Shown here piece after piece: positions 42,452 to 49,910 of a DNA stretch of 64,000 nt (the stretch's first letter is position 1; each line of letters starts with the position of its first letter). The DNA comes from Roseiarcus sp036513315. GTDB lineage: Bacteria; Pseudomonadota; Alphaproteobacteria; Rhizobiales; Beijerinckiaceae. The stretch covers positions 1-64,000 of the forward strand of contig DATBZF010000137.1 of the NCBI GenBank assembly GCA_036513315.1, written 5' to 3'. The notes under the pieces were generated by a model, which did no database searches, had not been told where the DNA came from, and saw only the letters and a program-made list of their open reading frames with translations. The translations under genes and the position numbers were made by a program.

Positions 42452-42470
42452 CGAGCAAAGAGCGTGCCGG
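42452..42470 (-). promoter_or_regulatory. Sigma-54 (RpoN) promoter for the cyanuric acid/biuret operon
   Basis: Read leftward the sequence is CGGCACGCTCTTTGCT, against the consensus TGGCACG-N4-TTGC. Only the first base differs. The -24 GG (complement of 42467-42468) and the -12 GC (complement of 42455-42456) are 10 bases apart, as required. Transcription would start near 42443, giving a leader of about 47 bases. No clear NtrC box (TGCACC-N5-GGTGCA type) was found upstream; a GTGCGCAC palindrome is at 42540-42547. Confidence 0.7.
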
Positions 42471-42499
42471 GATTCCCTAGGGGTAGCGCCGATGGCGTC

Positions 42500-42514
42500 T
42501 TAACACTTGCTTAA
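42500..42514. promoter_or_regulatory. CtrA-like box TTAA-N7-TTAA
   Basis: TTAACACTTGCTTAA matches the full CtrA consensus of alphaproteobacteria. It lies in the divergent region between the binding protein gene and atzF, about 30 bases upstream of the sigma-54 element. In GC-rich DNA a perfect match is uncommon, but a single site proves nothing. Confidence 0.4.
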
Positions 42515-42656
42515 GATTGCGGCACGGCGCCAGAAAACTGTGCGCACTTCCGCCGCTCCAGCGAAAAGCGTCGCGCGGCGCCGGATTGCCTGGGACTTGC
42601 ATAATGGCCGGGAAGCGTGGTTTTCACTGGCCAACGACCTGCAGGAGCCCCTCGGC

Positions 42657-44444
42657 ATGGGATTGACGATCCAATCGATTCTCGCGGCCCATGCCGGGGG
42701 GAAGAAGCTGACCGATACGATCGAGGAAACTTATGCGCGCATCGTCGCTCATGACGATCCCGCGCTGTTCATCACACTGCGCCCGAAAGCCGAGGCGCTG
42801 GCGCTCGCCGCCGCCATGCAGGCGGCCGGCGCAGACGCCAGGCCGCTGTTCGGAATCCCCTTTGTCGTCAAGGACAATATCGACGTCGCAGGCCTGCCGA
42901 CCACGGCCGCCTGCGCGGCCTTCACGCGCCACCCCGAGCGCTCGGCTTTTGTCGTCGAACGGCTGGAGCAGGCGGGCGCGATCGTCATCGGCAAGACCAA
43001 TCTCGATCAATTCGCCACCGGTTTGGTTGGCGTGCGCTCGCCCTATGGCGTCCCGCGCAATGCGCTGCGGGCCGACCTTATTCCGGGCGGCTCCAGTTCG
43101 GGCTCGGCGACGGCGGTAGGCGCCGGGCTCATCCCGTTTTCGCTCGGCACCGACACCGCGGGCTCGGGCCGGGTACCCGCCGCGCTCAACGGCATTGTCG
43201 GCCTGAAGCCGACGCTCGGCGCGTTGTCGATGACGGGCGTCGCGCCCGCCTGCCGCACGCTCGATACGGTTTCGATCTTCGCGCTCGATGTCGCCGACGC
43301 CTTTTACGCCTATCGGATCGCGGCGGGCTATGACGCCTCTGATCCCTGGTCGCGCGCGCTTGCCGCGCCGGCGCTATCGGCGGCGCCCAGGCGATTTCGA
43401 GTCGGCGTGCCTCCGCCCCGGCAGCGCAAGTTCTTCGGCGACGCGGAAGCGCAGGCGGCCTTTGAGCGTGACGTCGACGGGCTCGCCGCGCTTGGCGGGC
43501 AGATCGTCGAATTCGACATCGAGCCGTTCTACGCCGTCGCGCGTCTCCTCTATGAAGGCCCCTGGGTCGCCGAACGCTATGTCGCGACCCTGCCGCTGAT
43601 CGAAGCCGATCCCGGCGCGCTTCATCCGGTCACGCGCGCGATCATCGAGGGCGCCCGCAGCCACGACGCCGTCGCCGCTTTCCAGGCGACCTACAAGCTT
43701 GCCGCCCTGCGCCGCCAGACGGCGCCCGCCTGGGCGGCCTTCGATCTGATGGCCGTGCCGACGCTGCCGCGCCCCTATACGATCGCCGAGATCGAGGCCG
43801 ATCCGATCGCGCTCAATTCCAATCTCGGGACCTATACCAATTTCGTCAATCTGCTCGATCTCTCGGCGATCGCCGCGCCCTCAGGTCTGCGCGGCGACGG
43901 ATTGCCTTCCAGTCTCACCTTGATCGGCACAGCGGGCGCGGATGGCTTTCTCGCCGGCATCGCCGCGCAGGTTCAGGCCCGTTCCGGCGCGACGATGGGG
44001 GCAACGGGGCTGCCCGTCGCGGCGCCCGCAGCGGGACCGCTGCTGGCGCCGCCGGGGCGAATCGAGATCGCGGCGGTCGGCGCGCATCTTTCGGGCCTGC
44101 CGCTCAACAATGAGCTGGTCGCGCTGGGCGGCGTGCTGCTGCGCGAAGTCGAGACCGTCCCGACTTATCGCCTCTATGCCTTGCCGGGCGCGGTTCCCCC
44201 CAAGCCCGGCCTGCTGCGGGTCGCGCCGGGCGAGGGCGCCGCGATCAAGGCCGAGATCTGGGGGCTCGACGCCGCGGGATTTGGAACTTTCGTCGCCAAT
44301 ATTCCAAGTCCGCTCGGCGTTGGCACAGTGAGCTTCACTGACGGAACCAGCGCCAAGGGTTTCCTGGTCGAGGCTGAAGCGGTCAAGGGCGCCAAGGACG
44401 TCACGCGTTTCGGCGGCTGGCGCGCCTATATCGGCTCGCTGTGA
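42657..44444 (+). CDS. atzF: Allophanate hydrolase (AtzF type)
   Basis: The 595-residue protein starts at MGLTIQSILAAHAGGKKL, with AGGAG 10 bases upstream; an earlier in-frame start is unlikely. The amidase-signature triad is Lys72 (FVVKDNIDVAG), Ser146 (IPGGSSSGSA) and Ser170 (GTDTAGSGRVPAA), with the same spacing as AtzF. The C-terminal domain (residues ~460-595) is the allophanate hydrolase-specific tail that handles the decarboxylated product. It converts allophanate to two ammonia and two CO2. It is divergent from the importer/biuret operon and overlaps the next gene by GTGA. Confidence 0.95.
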   Translation: MGLTIQSILAAHAGGKKLTDTIEETYARIVAHDDPALFITLRPKAEALALAAAMQAAGADARPLFGIPFVVKDNIDVAGLPTTAACAAFTRHPERSAFVVERLEQAGAIVIGKTNLDQFATGLVGVRSPYGVPRNALRADLIPGGSSSGSATAVGAGLIPFSLGTDTAGSGRVPAALNGIVGLKPTLGALSMTGVAPACRTLDTVSIFALDVADAFYAYRIAAGYDASDPWSRALAAPALSAAPRRFRVGVPPPRQRKFFGDAEAQAAFERDVDGLAALGGQIVEFDIEPFYAVARLLYEGPWVAERYVATLPLIEADPGALHPVTRAIIEGARSHDAVAAFQATYKLAALRRQTAPAWAAFDLMAVPTLPRPYTIAEIEADPIALNSNLGTYTNFVNLLDLSAIAAPSGLRGDGLPSSLTLIGTAGADGFLAGIAAQVQARSGATMGATGLPVAAPAAGPLLAPPGRIEIAAVGAHLSGLPLNNELVALGGVLLREVETVPTYRLYALPGAVPPKPGLLRVAPGEGAAIKAEIWGLDAAGFGTFVANIPSPLGVGTVSFTDGTSAKGFLVEAEAVKGAKDVTRFGGWRAYIGSL

Positions 44445-45340
44445 CGCGGCCGCCGGCGCGCCACGAGCGCTACGATTATTCGCCGATCCGCGGGCGACCG
44501 CGCTATTCCTGGCCGAACGGCGCCGGACTCGCCGTCTATATCGCTGTCAATCTCGAATGTTTCGCTTTCGGCGAAGGGCTCGGCGCCGAACTCGCGCCGG
44601 GCGGTCCGCCGCCCGACGTGCTGAACTATTCCTGGCGCGACTATGGCAATCGCGTCGGCGCATGGCGGATGATCGATTTGCTTGATGAACTGCAAGCGCC
44701 GGCCTCGGTGCTGATCAATTCGGATATTTACGCCGACGCGCCCGGCCTCGCTGAGGGATTTCGCGCGCGCGGCGACGAATTCGTCGGCCATGGCCGCACC
44801 AATAGCGAAAGGCAGGGGACGTTAAACGAGGCTGAGGAAGCCGCGCTGATCGCCGAGGCGACAGCGACAATCGCGCACGAAGAAGGGGCGCCGCCGAAAG
44901 GCTGGCTCGGCCCATGGATCTCGCAAAGCCGCGCGACGCCGGATCTGCTTACCGAGGCGGGCTACCAATATTGTCTCGACTGGTGCATGGACGACCAGCC
45001 GATTTTCATGCGCACGAGACATGGCCCGCTGCTCGCCATGCCCTATCCGCAGGAGATCAACGACATCCCGATGATCGTCGCGCGCAAAATCGAAGGCGCC
45101 GCTTTTGCGCAGATGGTCATCGACCATTTTGACGAAATGCTGAAACAAAGTGCGCATGAGCCGCTCGTCATGGGCGTCGCGCTGCATCCTTACATCGTCG
45201 GCCAGCCCCATCGCCTGCGGCATCTCCGGCGCGCGCTCACCCATATCGCCGCGCATCGCGGGCGCATCTGGCTGACGACGGCGGGGGCGATCGCGGCGCA
45301 TGTGCGGACGCTGCCCGAGGGAGTCGTTCCGGGCGGATAA
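44441..45340 (+). CDS. PuuE-like polysaccharide deacetylase-family protein
   Basis: The 299-residue protein starts with GTG overlapping the atzF stop. It has a NodB-type fold of the PuuE group: YIAVNLECFAFGEG, a SWRDYGNRVGAWRM segment, FVGHGRTNSERQGTL and GVALHPYIVGQPHRL. In this group the classical metal-binding Asp/His/His triad is not fully kept, and PuuE itself acts as a cofactor-free allantoinase. Translational coupling to allophanate hydrolase suggests a ureide ring or amide hydrolase role in the same pathway. Its exact step is unknown. Confidence 0.85.
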   Translation: MTRPPARHERYDYSPIRGRPRYSWPNGAGLAVYIAVNLECFAFGEGLGAELAPGGPPPDVLNYSWRDYGNRVGAWRMIDLLDELQAPASVLINSDIYADAPGLAEGFRARGDEFVGHGRTNSERQGTLNEAEEAALIAEATATIAHEEGAPPKGWLGPWISQSRATPDLLTEAGYQYCLDWCMDDQPIFMRTRHGPLLAMPYPQEINDIPMIVARKIEGAAFAQMVIDHFDEMLKQSAHEPLVMGVALHPYIVGQPHRLRHLRRALTHIAAHRGRIWLTTAGAIAAHVRTLPEGVVPGG

Positions 45341-45370
45341 TCGCATACCAGGGTTGAATTTTTTTGTCGT

Positions 45371-45393
45371 TCTGGCTATATTCTGGCCAGAAT
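45371..45393. promoter_or_regulatory. Palindromic operator at the toxin-antitoxin start
   Basis: ATTCTGGCCAGAAT (45380-45393) is a perfect 14-bp palindrome that covers the first bases of the toxin ATG. A further half site TCTGGC is at 45371-45376. The pattern fits autorepression by the toxin-antitoxin complex. A TTTTTTT tract lies just upstream. Confidence 0.6.
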
Positions 45394-45685
45394 GCCGCAT
45401 GCGATCGTCTTGGCCCCCGAGGCCGTCGAAGATTTCAAGGCTCTAAGGGCGAACATCCGCGCCGAGGTGAAAACCGCGCTGGAAACGCATTTGAGACACG
45501 AACCGGCGAAGGCGAGCCGAAGCCGCATCAAAAAACTTCGCGGCCTCCGGCGGCCGCAATACAGACTTCGCGTTGGCGACATTCGCGTATTTTATGACAT
45601 ATCGGGTGCGACCGTCGAGATTTTGGCGATCGTGGCCAAATCGGAGGCCGAGAAATGGCTCGCACAATTCGCAAGCCCGGCGTGA
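45392..45685 (+). CDS. RelE/ParE-family toxin
   Basis: The 97-residue protein begins at MPHAIVLAPEAVEDFKAL. RelE-fold features are KLRGLRRPQYRLRVGDIRVF and YDISGATVEILAIVAKSEAE. Basic residues in the central sheet and the terminal helix are as expected for mRNA interferases of this type. It is encoded before its antitoxin, a less common order, and overlaps it by 31 bases. The start codon sits inside the palindromic operator, so there is hardly any leader. Confidence 0.9.
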   Translation: MPHAIVLAPEAVEDFKALRANIRAEVKTALETHLRHEPAKASRSRIKKLRGLRRPQYRLRVGDIRVFYDISGATVEILAIVAKSEAEKWLAQFASPA

Positions 45686-45930
45686 AGAACGTCGCGCTGT
45701 CGGAAATGAAAGATGATCTATCGCGCTATCTTCGCGAGGCCGAGACGCAGGAGATCGTCATCACCCGTCACGGCAAGCCGGCTGGCGTGTTGATCGGTTT
45801 CCAGTCGGAAGAAGACTGGTTCGATTATCGCCTGGAGAATGACCCGCGTTTTCTCGAGCGCATCGAGCAGGCTCGCAAGAGTCTGCATGCCGGTCGCGGC
45901 ATCCGACTGGAGGACATCGAACAGGATTGA
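45655..45930 (+). CDS. Phd/YefM-family antitoxin
   Basis: The 91-residue protein has the Phd/YefM N-terminal domain VALSEMKDDLSRYLREA, then ETQEIVITRHGKPAGVLIGF. The C-terminal acidic tail (ENDPRFLERIEQARKSLHAG) would wrap the toxin. It overlaps the toxin gene, and both must be made together. The 108-base gap that follows, before the next gene, shows nothing notable. Confidence 0.9.
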   Translation: MARTIRKPGVKNVALSEMKDDLSRYLREAETQEIVITRHGKPAGVLIGFQSEEDWFDYRLENDPRFLERIEQARKSLHAGRGIRLEDIEQD

Positions 45931-46038
45931 GGCGCCCAGGACGATTGCGCGGCGCGCCATTGCCGTGAACGCGTACGCCTCCTTGCGGCTAACCCCGAGA
46001 CGGCGCATCATCGGCGCGACGATCAATAGGCGGCGCGA

Positions 46039-46887
46039 ATGTTGAACCGGCGCAGTTTCATCAGTGGATCGGGCTGCGCCCTCGCCTCGGGCCTTTGCAT
46101 CAATTCCGCCCGCGCCAACGTCCTCGCGCCGCTCGGCCCCGACGTCTCGCCGCCGACGACCAACCGAGAGGCTTTCGTCGCGTGGATGCAGAAGAATCGC
46201 GGCGAGGATGCGGGCTATCTCGGCCAACGCTACGATCGCTTCCTTCAGCTCATCGCCCATCAGGACGTCTGGGACGAGGCGGACAAGCGCGCCTATCTGC
46301 TGACGCCGCGCGAGGAATTCGTCACCGCGGAAAACCTGGCGCGCGCCTATGAATGGCATCACCTCAATATAGGCTTCGGCGTCACCATCACCGGGCCGCA
46401 TACGGTGGCGCGCATGACCAATACGCTCGCCATCAAGCGCGGCGACAAAGTGCTCGAAATCGGCACCGGGTCGGGCTACCAGTCGGCATACCTTTCGAAC
46501 CTCACCGACAGAATCTGGTCGATCGAAATCATCCCCGCTTTGGCCAGGCGCACGCGCGCGCTATACGATTCGCTGATCGCGCGCGGCTATAGCGAATATC
46601 GCGCGATCAATACGAAAAACGCCGACGGCTATTACGGCTGGGAGGAAGCGGCGCCCTTCGACAAGGTGATCGTCACCTGCGGCATCGACCATATCCCGCC
46701 GCCGCTGCTGCAACAGATGAGTCCGTCAGGGATCATGGTCATTCCTGTCGGACCGCCCGGCGCGCAGCATGTGATCAAGGCGGTCAAGCAAAGGGGCGCC
46801 GACGGCGCGATGAGCGTGACGCGGTCGGATATCTACGGCGGCGCCATCATTCCTTTCGTGCCGTTCACCGGCGGCCATCAGACCTGA
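46039..46887 (+). CDS. Exported protein-L-isoaspartate methyltransferase-like protein
   Basis: The 282-residue protein combines a twin-arginine-like signal (NRRSFISGSGCALASG, residues 3-18) with a PCMT-type Rossmann methyltransferase. Motif I is GDKVLEIGTGSGYQSA; YLLTPREEFVTAENLA corresponds to the substrate region and AAPFDKVIVTCGIDHIP to motif II. PCMT normally acts in the cytoplasm on isoaspartyl residues. A Tat signal would place this one in the periplasm, where SAM is not known to be supplied. It may be cofactor-loaded before export or have another role. Confidence 0.82.
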   Translation: MLNRRSFISGSGCALASGLCINSARANVLAPLGPDVSPPTTNREAFVAWMQKNRGEDAGYLGQRYDRFLQLIAHQDVWDEADKRAYLLTPREEFVTAENLARAYEWHHLNIGFGVTITGPHTVARMTNTLAIKRGDKVLEIGTGSGYQSAYLSNLTDRIWSIEIIPALARRTRALYDSLIARGYSEYRAINTKNADGYYGWEEAAPFDKVIVTCGIDHIPPPLLQQMSPSGIMVIPVGPPGAQHVIKAVKQRGADGAMSVTRSDIYGGAIIPFVPFTGGHQT

Positions 46888-46891
46888 GGCT

Positions 46892-47275
46892 TCACGGGCG
46901 CCGCGCGATCAGGTCGATTTCGATCAGCGCGTCATAGGCAAGGCCGGTGACGCCGACGCAGGTGCGGGCGGGCAGCCGCCCTTCGGCGAAAAAGGTCCGG
47001 TAGACCGCGTTCATCTCGGCGTAATCCTGCGTGAAGCGGGTGAGATAGACGCGCGCCATAGCGACATGTTCGAGCCCGAGGCCGACGCCGGCAAGCACAT
47101 TTGCAAGATTGGCCATCACATGGCGCGTCTGCGCGGCGATTCCCTCGGGCAGTACGCCCGGCGTGGCCGGCGTGTCAGGCATCTGGCCGGTGACGAAGAC
47201 AAAGCCGTCGCTTTCGACAGCATGGCTGAACGGCGCGACCGGCCTTGGGCCGCCAGAAATCATATGGAATTGCAT
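46892..47275 (-). CDS. RidA family protein (YjgF/YER057c/UK114)
   Basis: The 127-residue protein from MQFHMISGGPRPVAPFSHAV has the chorismate-mutase-like trimer fold. FVTGQMPDTPATPG and MARVYLTRFTQDYAEMNAVY are typical, and the Arg of the family active site is present in PARTCVGVTGLAYDALIEID. Such proteins hydrolyse reactive imines or act on ureide intermediates, as RutC does in pyrimidine breakdown. It is the last gene of the leftward racemase/ABC operon, 56 bases after the racemase. Confidence 0.9.
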   Translation of the reverse strand: MQFHMISGGPRPVAPFSHAVESDGFVFVTGQMPDTPATPGVLPEGIAAQTRHVMANLANVLAGVGLGLEHVAMARVYLTRFTQDYAEMNAVYRTFFAEGRLPARTCVGVTGLAYDALIEIDLIARRP

Positions 47276-47331
47276 GGCGCGTCCTCGCGTTCGATATCCA
47301 GCGTGGAGCGAAGCAGAAATACGCTGGCGCG

Positions 47332-48063
47332 TCACGCGCCGAGATTGCCGAACATTCCCTCGAATTTCTTTTTGATTGGCATGGCGTAAGGGCCGCGCTT
47401 CGAGGTGGCATGGCCGAGGGCGACCAGCGCTTCGGCGAGCTTCACCGCGGCCGCGACGCCGTCGATCACCGGCAGGCCGTGCTCCCGCGCCAGCGACGCC
47501 GCGAGTTCGGCCATGCCGGCGCAGCCGAGCACGATCGCCTCGGCCCCTTCCTCGGCCATCGCCCGCTCGATCTCCGCCGACAGCTTTGCGCGCGCGCCGG
47601 AGGCGGGATCGTCGAGCGCAAGCACCGGGACCTCACAGGCGCGCACCCGCGCGCAGCGCCGGTCGAGACCGTATTTCATCAGATTGCCTTCGATCGGCGC
47701 GATCGAGCGCGACAAGGTGGTGACGACGCTGAATCGATGAGCGATCAGCGAGGCCAGATGAAACGCCGCCTCGCCGATGCCGATGACCGGCCCGCTGGCG
47801 CAGCAGCGCGCGGCCTCAAGCCCGGTATCGTCGAAACAGGCGATGACCGTCGCGTCCATGCCCGCCTTCTCGCCCTTGAGGATTTCCTCCAGCATGCCCG
47901 GCACGGCGAAGGCCTCGTCGAAATAGCCCTCGATCGAGATCGGGCCGCTTGTCGGATTGACGGCTGTTATCCCGGTTTGCGCAGCAGCCACGGCGCGCGC
48001 GGCGAGGCCGATCCGCTCGGTCATGCCAGCGGTCGTGTTTGGATTGACGACGAGGAGCTTCAC
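47332..48063 (-). CDS. Asp/Glu/hydantoin racemase family protein (allantoin/hydantoin racemase-like)
   Basis: The 243-residue protein starts with GTG directly after the permease stop. It opens with KLLVVNPNTTAGMTERIG, the hallmark of HyuE/HpxA-type racemases. The two catalytic cysteines are in VIACFDDTGLEAARC and VLGCAGMAELA. These enzymes equilibrate the stereoisomers of 5-substituted hydantoins or allantoin. Its place in an importer operon suggests uptake and use of a racemic cyclic ureide. Confidence 0.9.
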   Translation of the reverse strand: MKLLVVNPNTTAGMTERIGLAARAVAAAQTGITAVNPTSGPISIEGYFDEAFAVPGMLEEILKGEKAGMDATVIACFDDTGLEAARCCASGPVIGIGEAAFHLASLIAHRFSVVTTLSRSIAPIEGNLMKYGLDRRCARVRACEVPVLALDDPASGARAKLSAEIERAMAEEGAEAIVLGCAGMAELAASLAREHGLPVIDGVAAAVKLAEALVALGHATSKRGPYAMPIKKKFEGMFGNLGA

Positions 48064-48948
48064 TTACGCCTGTCCGGCGTCGGAACCGTGGCGCGCCTGC
48101 CGCGCGCGCAAGATGGCGATCGATCCGAGCGCGACCGCGATGACCCCGAACGAGACGGCCGTGGTTGTGGTGCCGAGCGCGTAAATGTCGGGGTTTGTGA
48201 CCGTTGTCGTCAGCGCCTGCAATTCCATCGGCAGCGTGTTGTGCTCGCCCATGGTCTGGCTGGAACGCGCGATTTCATCCCACGACAGCGTAAAGCCGAA
48301 CAGTCCGACGCCGACCACCGAAGGCGCCACGATCGGCAACACGACATAGCGCAAGGTCTGCCAGGGCGTCGCGCCCTGATCGCGCGCCGCTTCCTCGTAG
48401 CGGCCGTCGAAACGGTTAAAGATCGCGAACATCACGAGCAGGCCGAAGGGCAGAGTCCAGGTCAGATGCGCGCCAAGCCCGGAGGTGAACTGGCCCATGG
48501 TCGTCTGAAGATTATCGGAGATCCAGGACGGCCCGTAGTTCTTCAGGACATCGTCGAGCACATGGAATTCGATCGCTATGCCCAGCGACGTGACGATCGA
48601 GGGCACGATCAAGCTCGCCACCGTGACGAAGAACAAGATATTTGAAAAGAAGAAACGCTTGCGAAAGGCGAGACCGGCGGTGAGCGAGAACACAACCGTC
48701 AGCACCATCACGACGAGGCCGAGCGCGAGGGAACGCCTGAAGGCGCCCGCGATGTCGACGATGCCGCCGCCTTCCCAAAGCCGTTGAAACCAATGCAGGG
48801 ACACGCCATTCATCGGGAAGGTCAGGCCGCCGGTCGGGCCCTGGAACGACAAGACGAAAATGACGATCATCGGTCCGTAAAGGAACAGAACGAAAAGGCC
48901 AAAGAAGGCTGCGAGCGCGTAAAAGGCCGGAGAGCGTCCCTCGTTCAT
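48064..48948 (-). CDS. ABC transporter permease, spermidine/putrescine PotC type
   Basis: The 294-residue protein has six helices and the EAA loop in RYEEAARDQGATPWQTLRYV, followed by LPIVAPSVV. The PotC-like N-terminus ALAAFFGLFVLFLYGPMIVI is typical. It is 3 bases from the other permease gene. It works with the ATPase, binding protein and PotB-type permease of this operon. Confidence 0.92.
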   Translation of the reverse strand: MNEGRSPAFYALAAFFGLFVLFLYGPMIVIFVLSFQGPTGGLTFPMNGVSLHWFQRLWEGGGIVDIAGAFRRSLALGLVVMVLTVVFSLTAGLAFRKRFFFSNILFFVTVASLIVPSIVTSLGIAIEFHVLDDVLKNYGPSWISDNLQTTMGQFTSGLGAHLTWTLPFGLLVMFAIFNRFDGRYEEAARDQGATPWQTLRYVVLPIVAPSVVGVGLFGFTLSWDEIARSSQTMGEHNTLPMELQALTTTVTNPDIYALGTTTTAVSFGVIAVALGSIAILRARQARHGSDAGQA

Positions 48949-48951
48949 GGC

Positions 48952-49848
48952 TCAAAGCTCCCGGCGAATGTCGACGATGCGGTTCAGCACGGTGATGATC
49001 ACCATGGTCGCCACCAGCAGGATCACCGCGCTCGCCGCCGCCGGCGGAAACTGCAACGCGCTGAGGCGCGTGGCGATGACCTTGCCGGCCGAGGCGATCT
49101 GGCCGCCGCCCATTTCGCTGAATGTGATGAAATCGCCCATCACGATCGTCACGACGAAGATCGAGCCGATGGCGATGCCGGGCTTGCTGAGCGGGATGAT
49201 GATGTTGGTCAGCATTTGCCAGGTGCTGGCGCCCGAATCATAGGCCGCTTCAATCAAGCGGCGGTCGATGCGCATCATCGAATTGAAAATCGGCGCCACC
49301 ATGAAGAAGGTGAACAGATGCACGAAGGCGAGCGCGACCGAGAATTGCGAATAGAGCAGCCATTCCACCGGCGCGTTGACGATATGCAGACTCATCAGGA
49401 GCTGATTGACGAGGCCGTTGCGCCCGAGCAACGGAATCCATGAGATCATGCGGATGACGTTCGAGGTCCAGAACGGGATCGTGCAGACCAGAAACAGGAC
49501 CATCTGCGTGGTCGCGCTGCGCACGTAGAAGGCGAGGAAATAGGCGACGGTGAAACCGATGAAAAGCGTGAGCGCCCAGACGATGGCGCAGAATTTCGCC
49601 GTCGAAACATAGGTCTTTAGCATCGTGCAAAGGTCGGGAAGCTGCGTCAGGCAGCCCTCGAAACTCTCGACATAGCTGCGCGACGTGAACGCCGGGATCA
49701 TCTCATAGTCGTTGTAGTCCCAGAAACTGACCGTGATGACGAAGCAAAGCGGAAGTACGAAAAACAGCAGGAACACTGCCGCGAAAGGCGTTGCTTGAAG
49801 CCAGCCGGGAAGACCGGGGCTTTCCAAGGGTGCGCGCGTCTCAGCCAT
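48952..49848 (-). CDS. ABC transporter permease, spermidine/putrescine PotB type
   Basis: The 298-residue protein starts at MAETRAPLESPGLPGWLQAT. Six hydrophobic helices and the EAA motif LIEAAYDSGASTWQMLTNII, then IPLSKPGIAIG, match the PotB family. Its partner PotC-type gene follows immediately. It is separated from the binding protein gene by a strong hairpin. Confidence 0.92.
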   Translation of the reverse strand: MAETRAPLESPGLPGWLQATPFAAVFLLFFVLPLCFVITVSFWDYNDYEMIPAFTSRSYVESFEGCLTQLPDLCTMLKTYVSTAKFCAIVWALTLFIGFTVAYFLAFYVRSATTQMVLFLVCTIPFWTSNVIRMISWIPLLGRNGLVNQLLMSLHIVNAPVEWLLYSQFSVALAFVHLFTFFMVAPIFNSMMRIDRRLIEAAYDSGASTWQMLTNIIIPLSKPGIAIGSIFVVTIVMGDFITFSEMGGGQIASAGKVIATRLSALQFPPAAASAVILLVATMVIITVLNRIVDIRREL

Positions 49849-49874
49849 GGAGAATGCCTTGCGTGGAATGTGTC

Positions 49875-49900
49875 CCTTCTCCCGCCGTGGCGGGAGAAGG
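49875..49900 (-). promoter_or_regulatory. Intercistronic 12-bp perfect hairpin after the binding protein gene
   Basis: CCTTCTCCCGCC, two bases, and GGCGGGAGAAGG form a perfect stem between the binding protein and permease genes. Such structures protect the upstream mRNA end, so that more binding protein than permease is made. It shares the CTTCTCCCGC module with repeat family B. Confidence 0.65.
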
Positions 49901-49910
49901 ATCGTTCACC

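Noticed and set aside
42530..42656. Sigma-54 promoter in the atzF direction
   Set aside because: GG and GC pairs occur but none has the required 10-base spacing.
42657..44444. Urea amidolyase or urea carboxylase-linked enzyme
   Set aside because: Only the allophanate hydrolase part is present; there is no biotin carboxylase domain or gene in the window.
47245..48645. Open frame of 466 codons on the plus strand
   Set aside because: Opposite the racemase and permease genes, which have family motifs and tight operon spacing.
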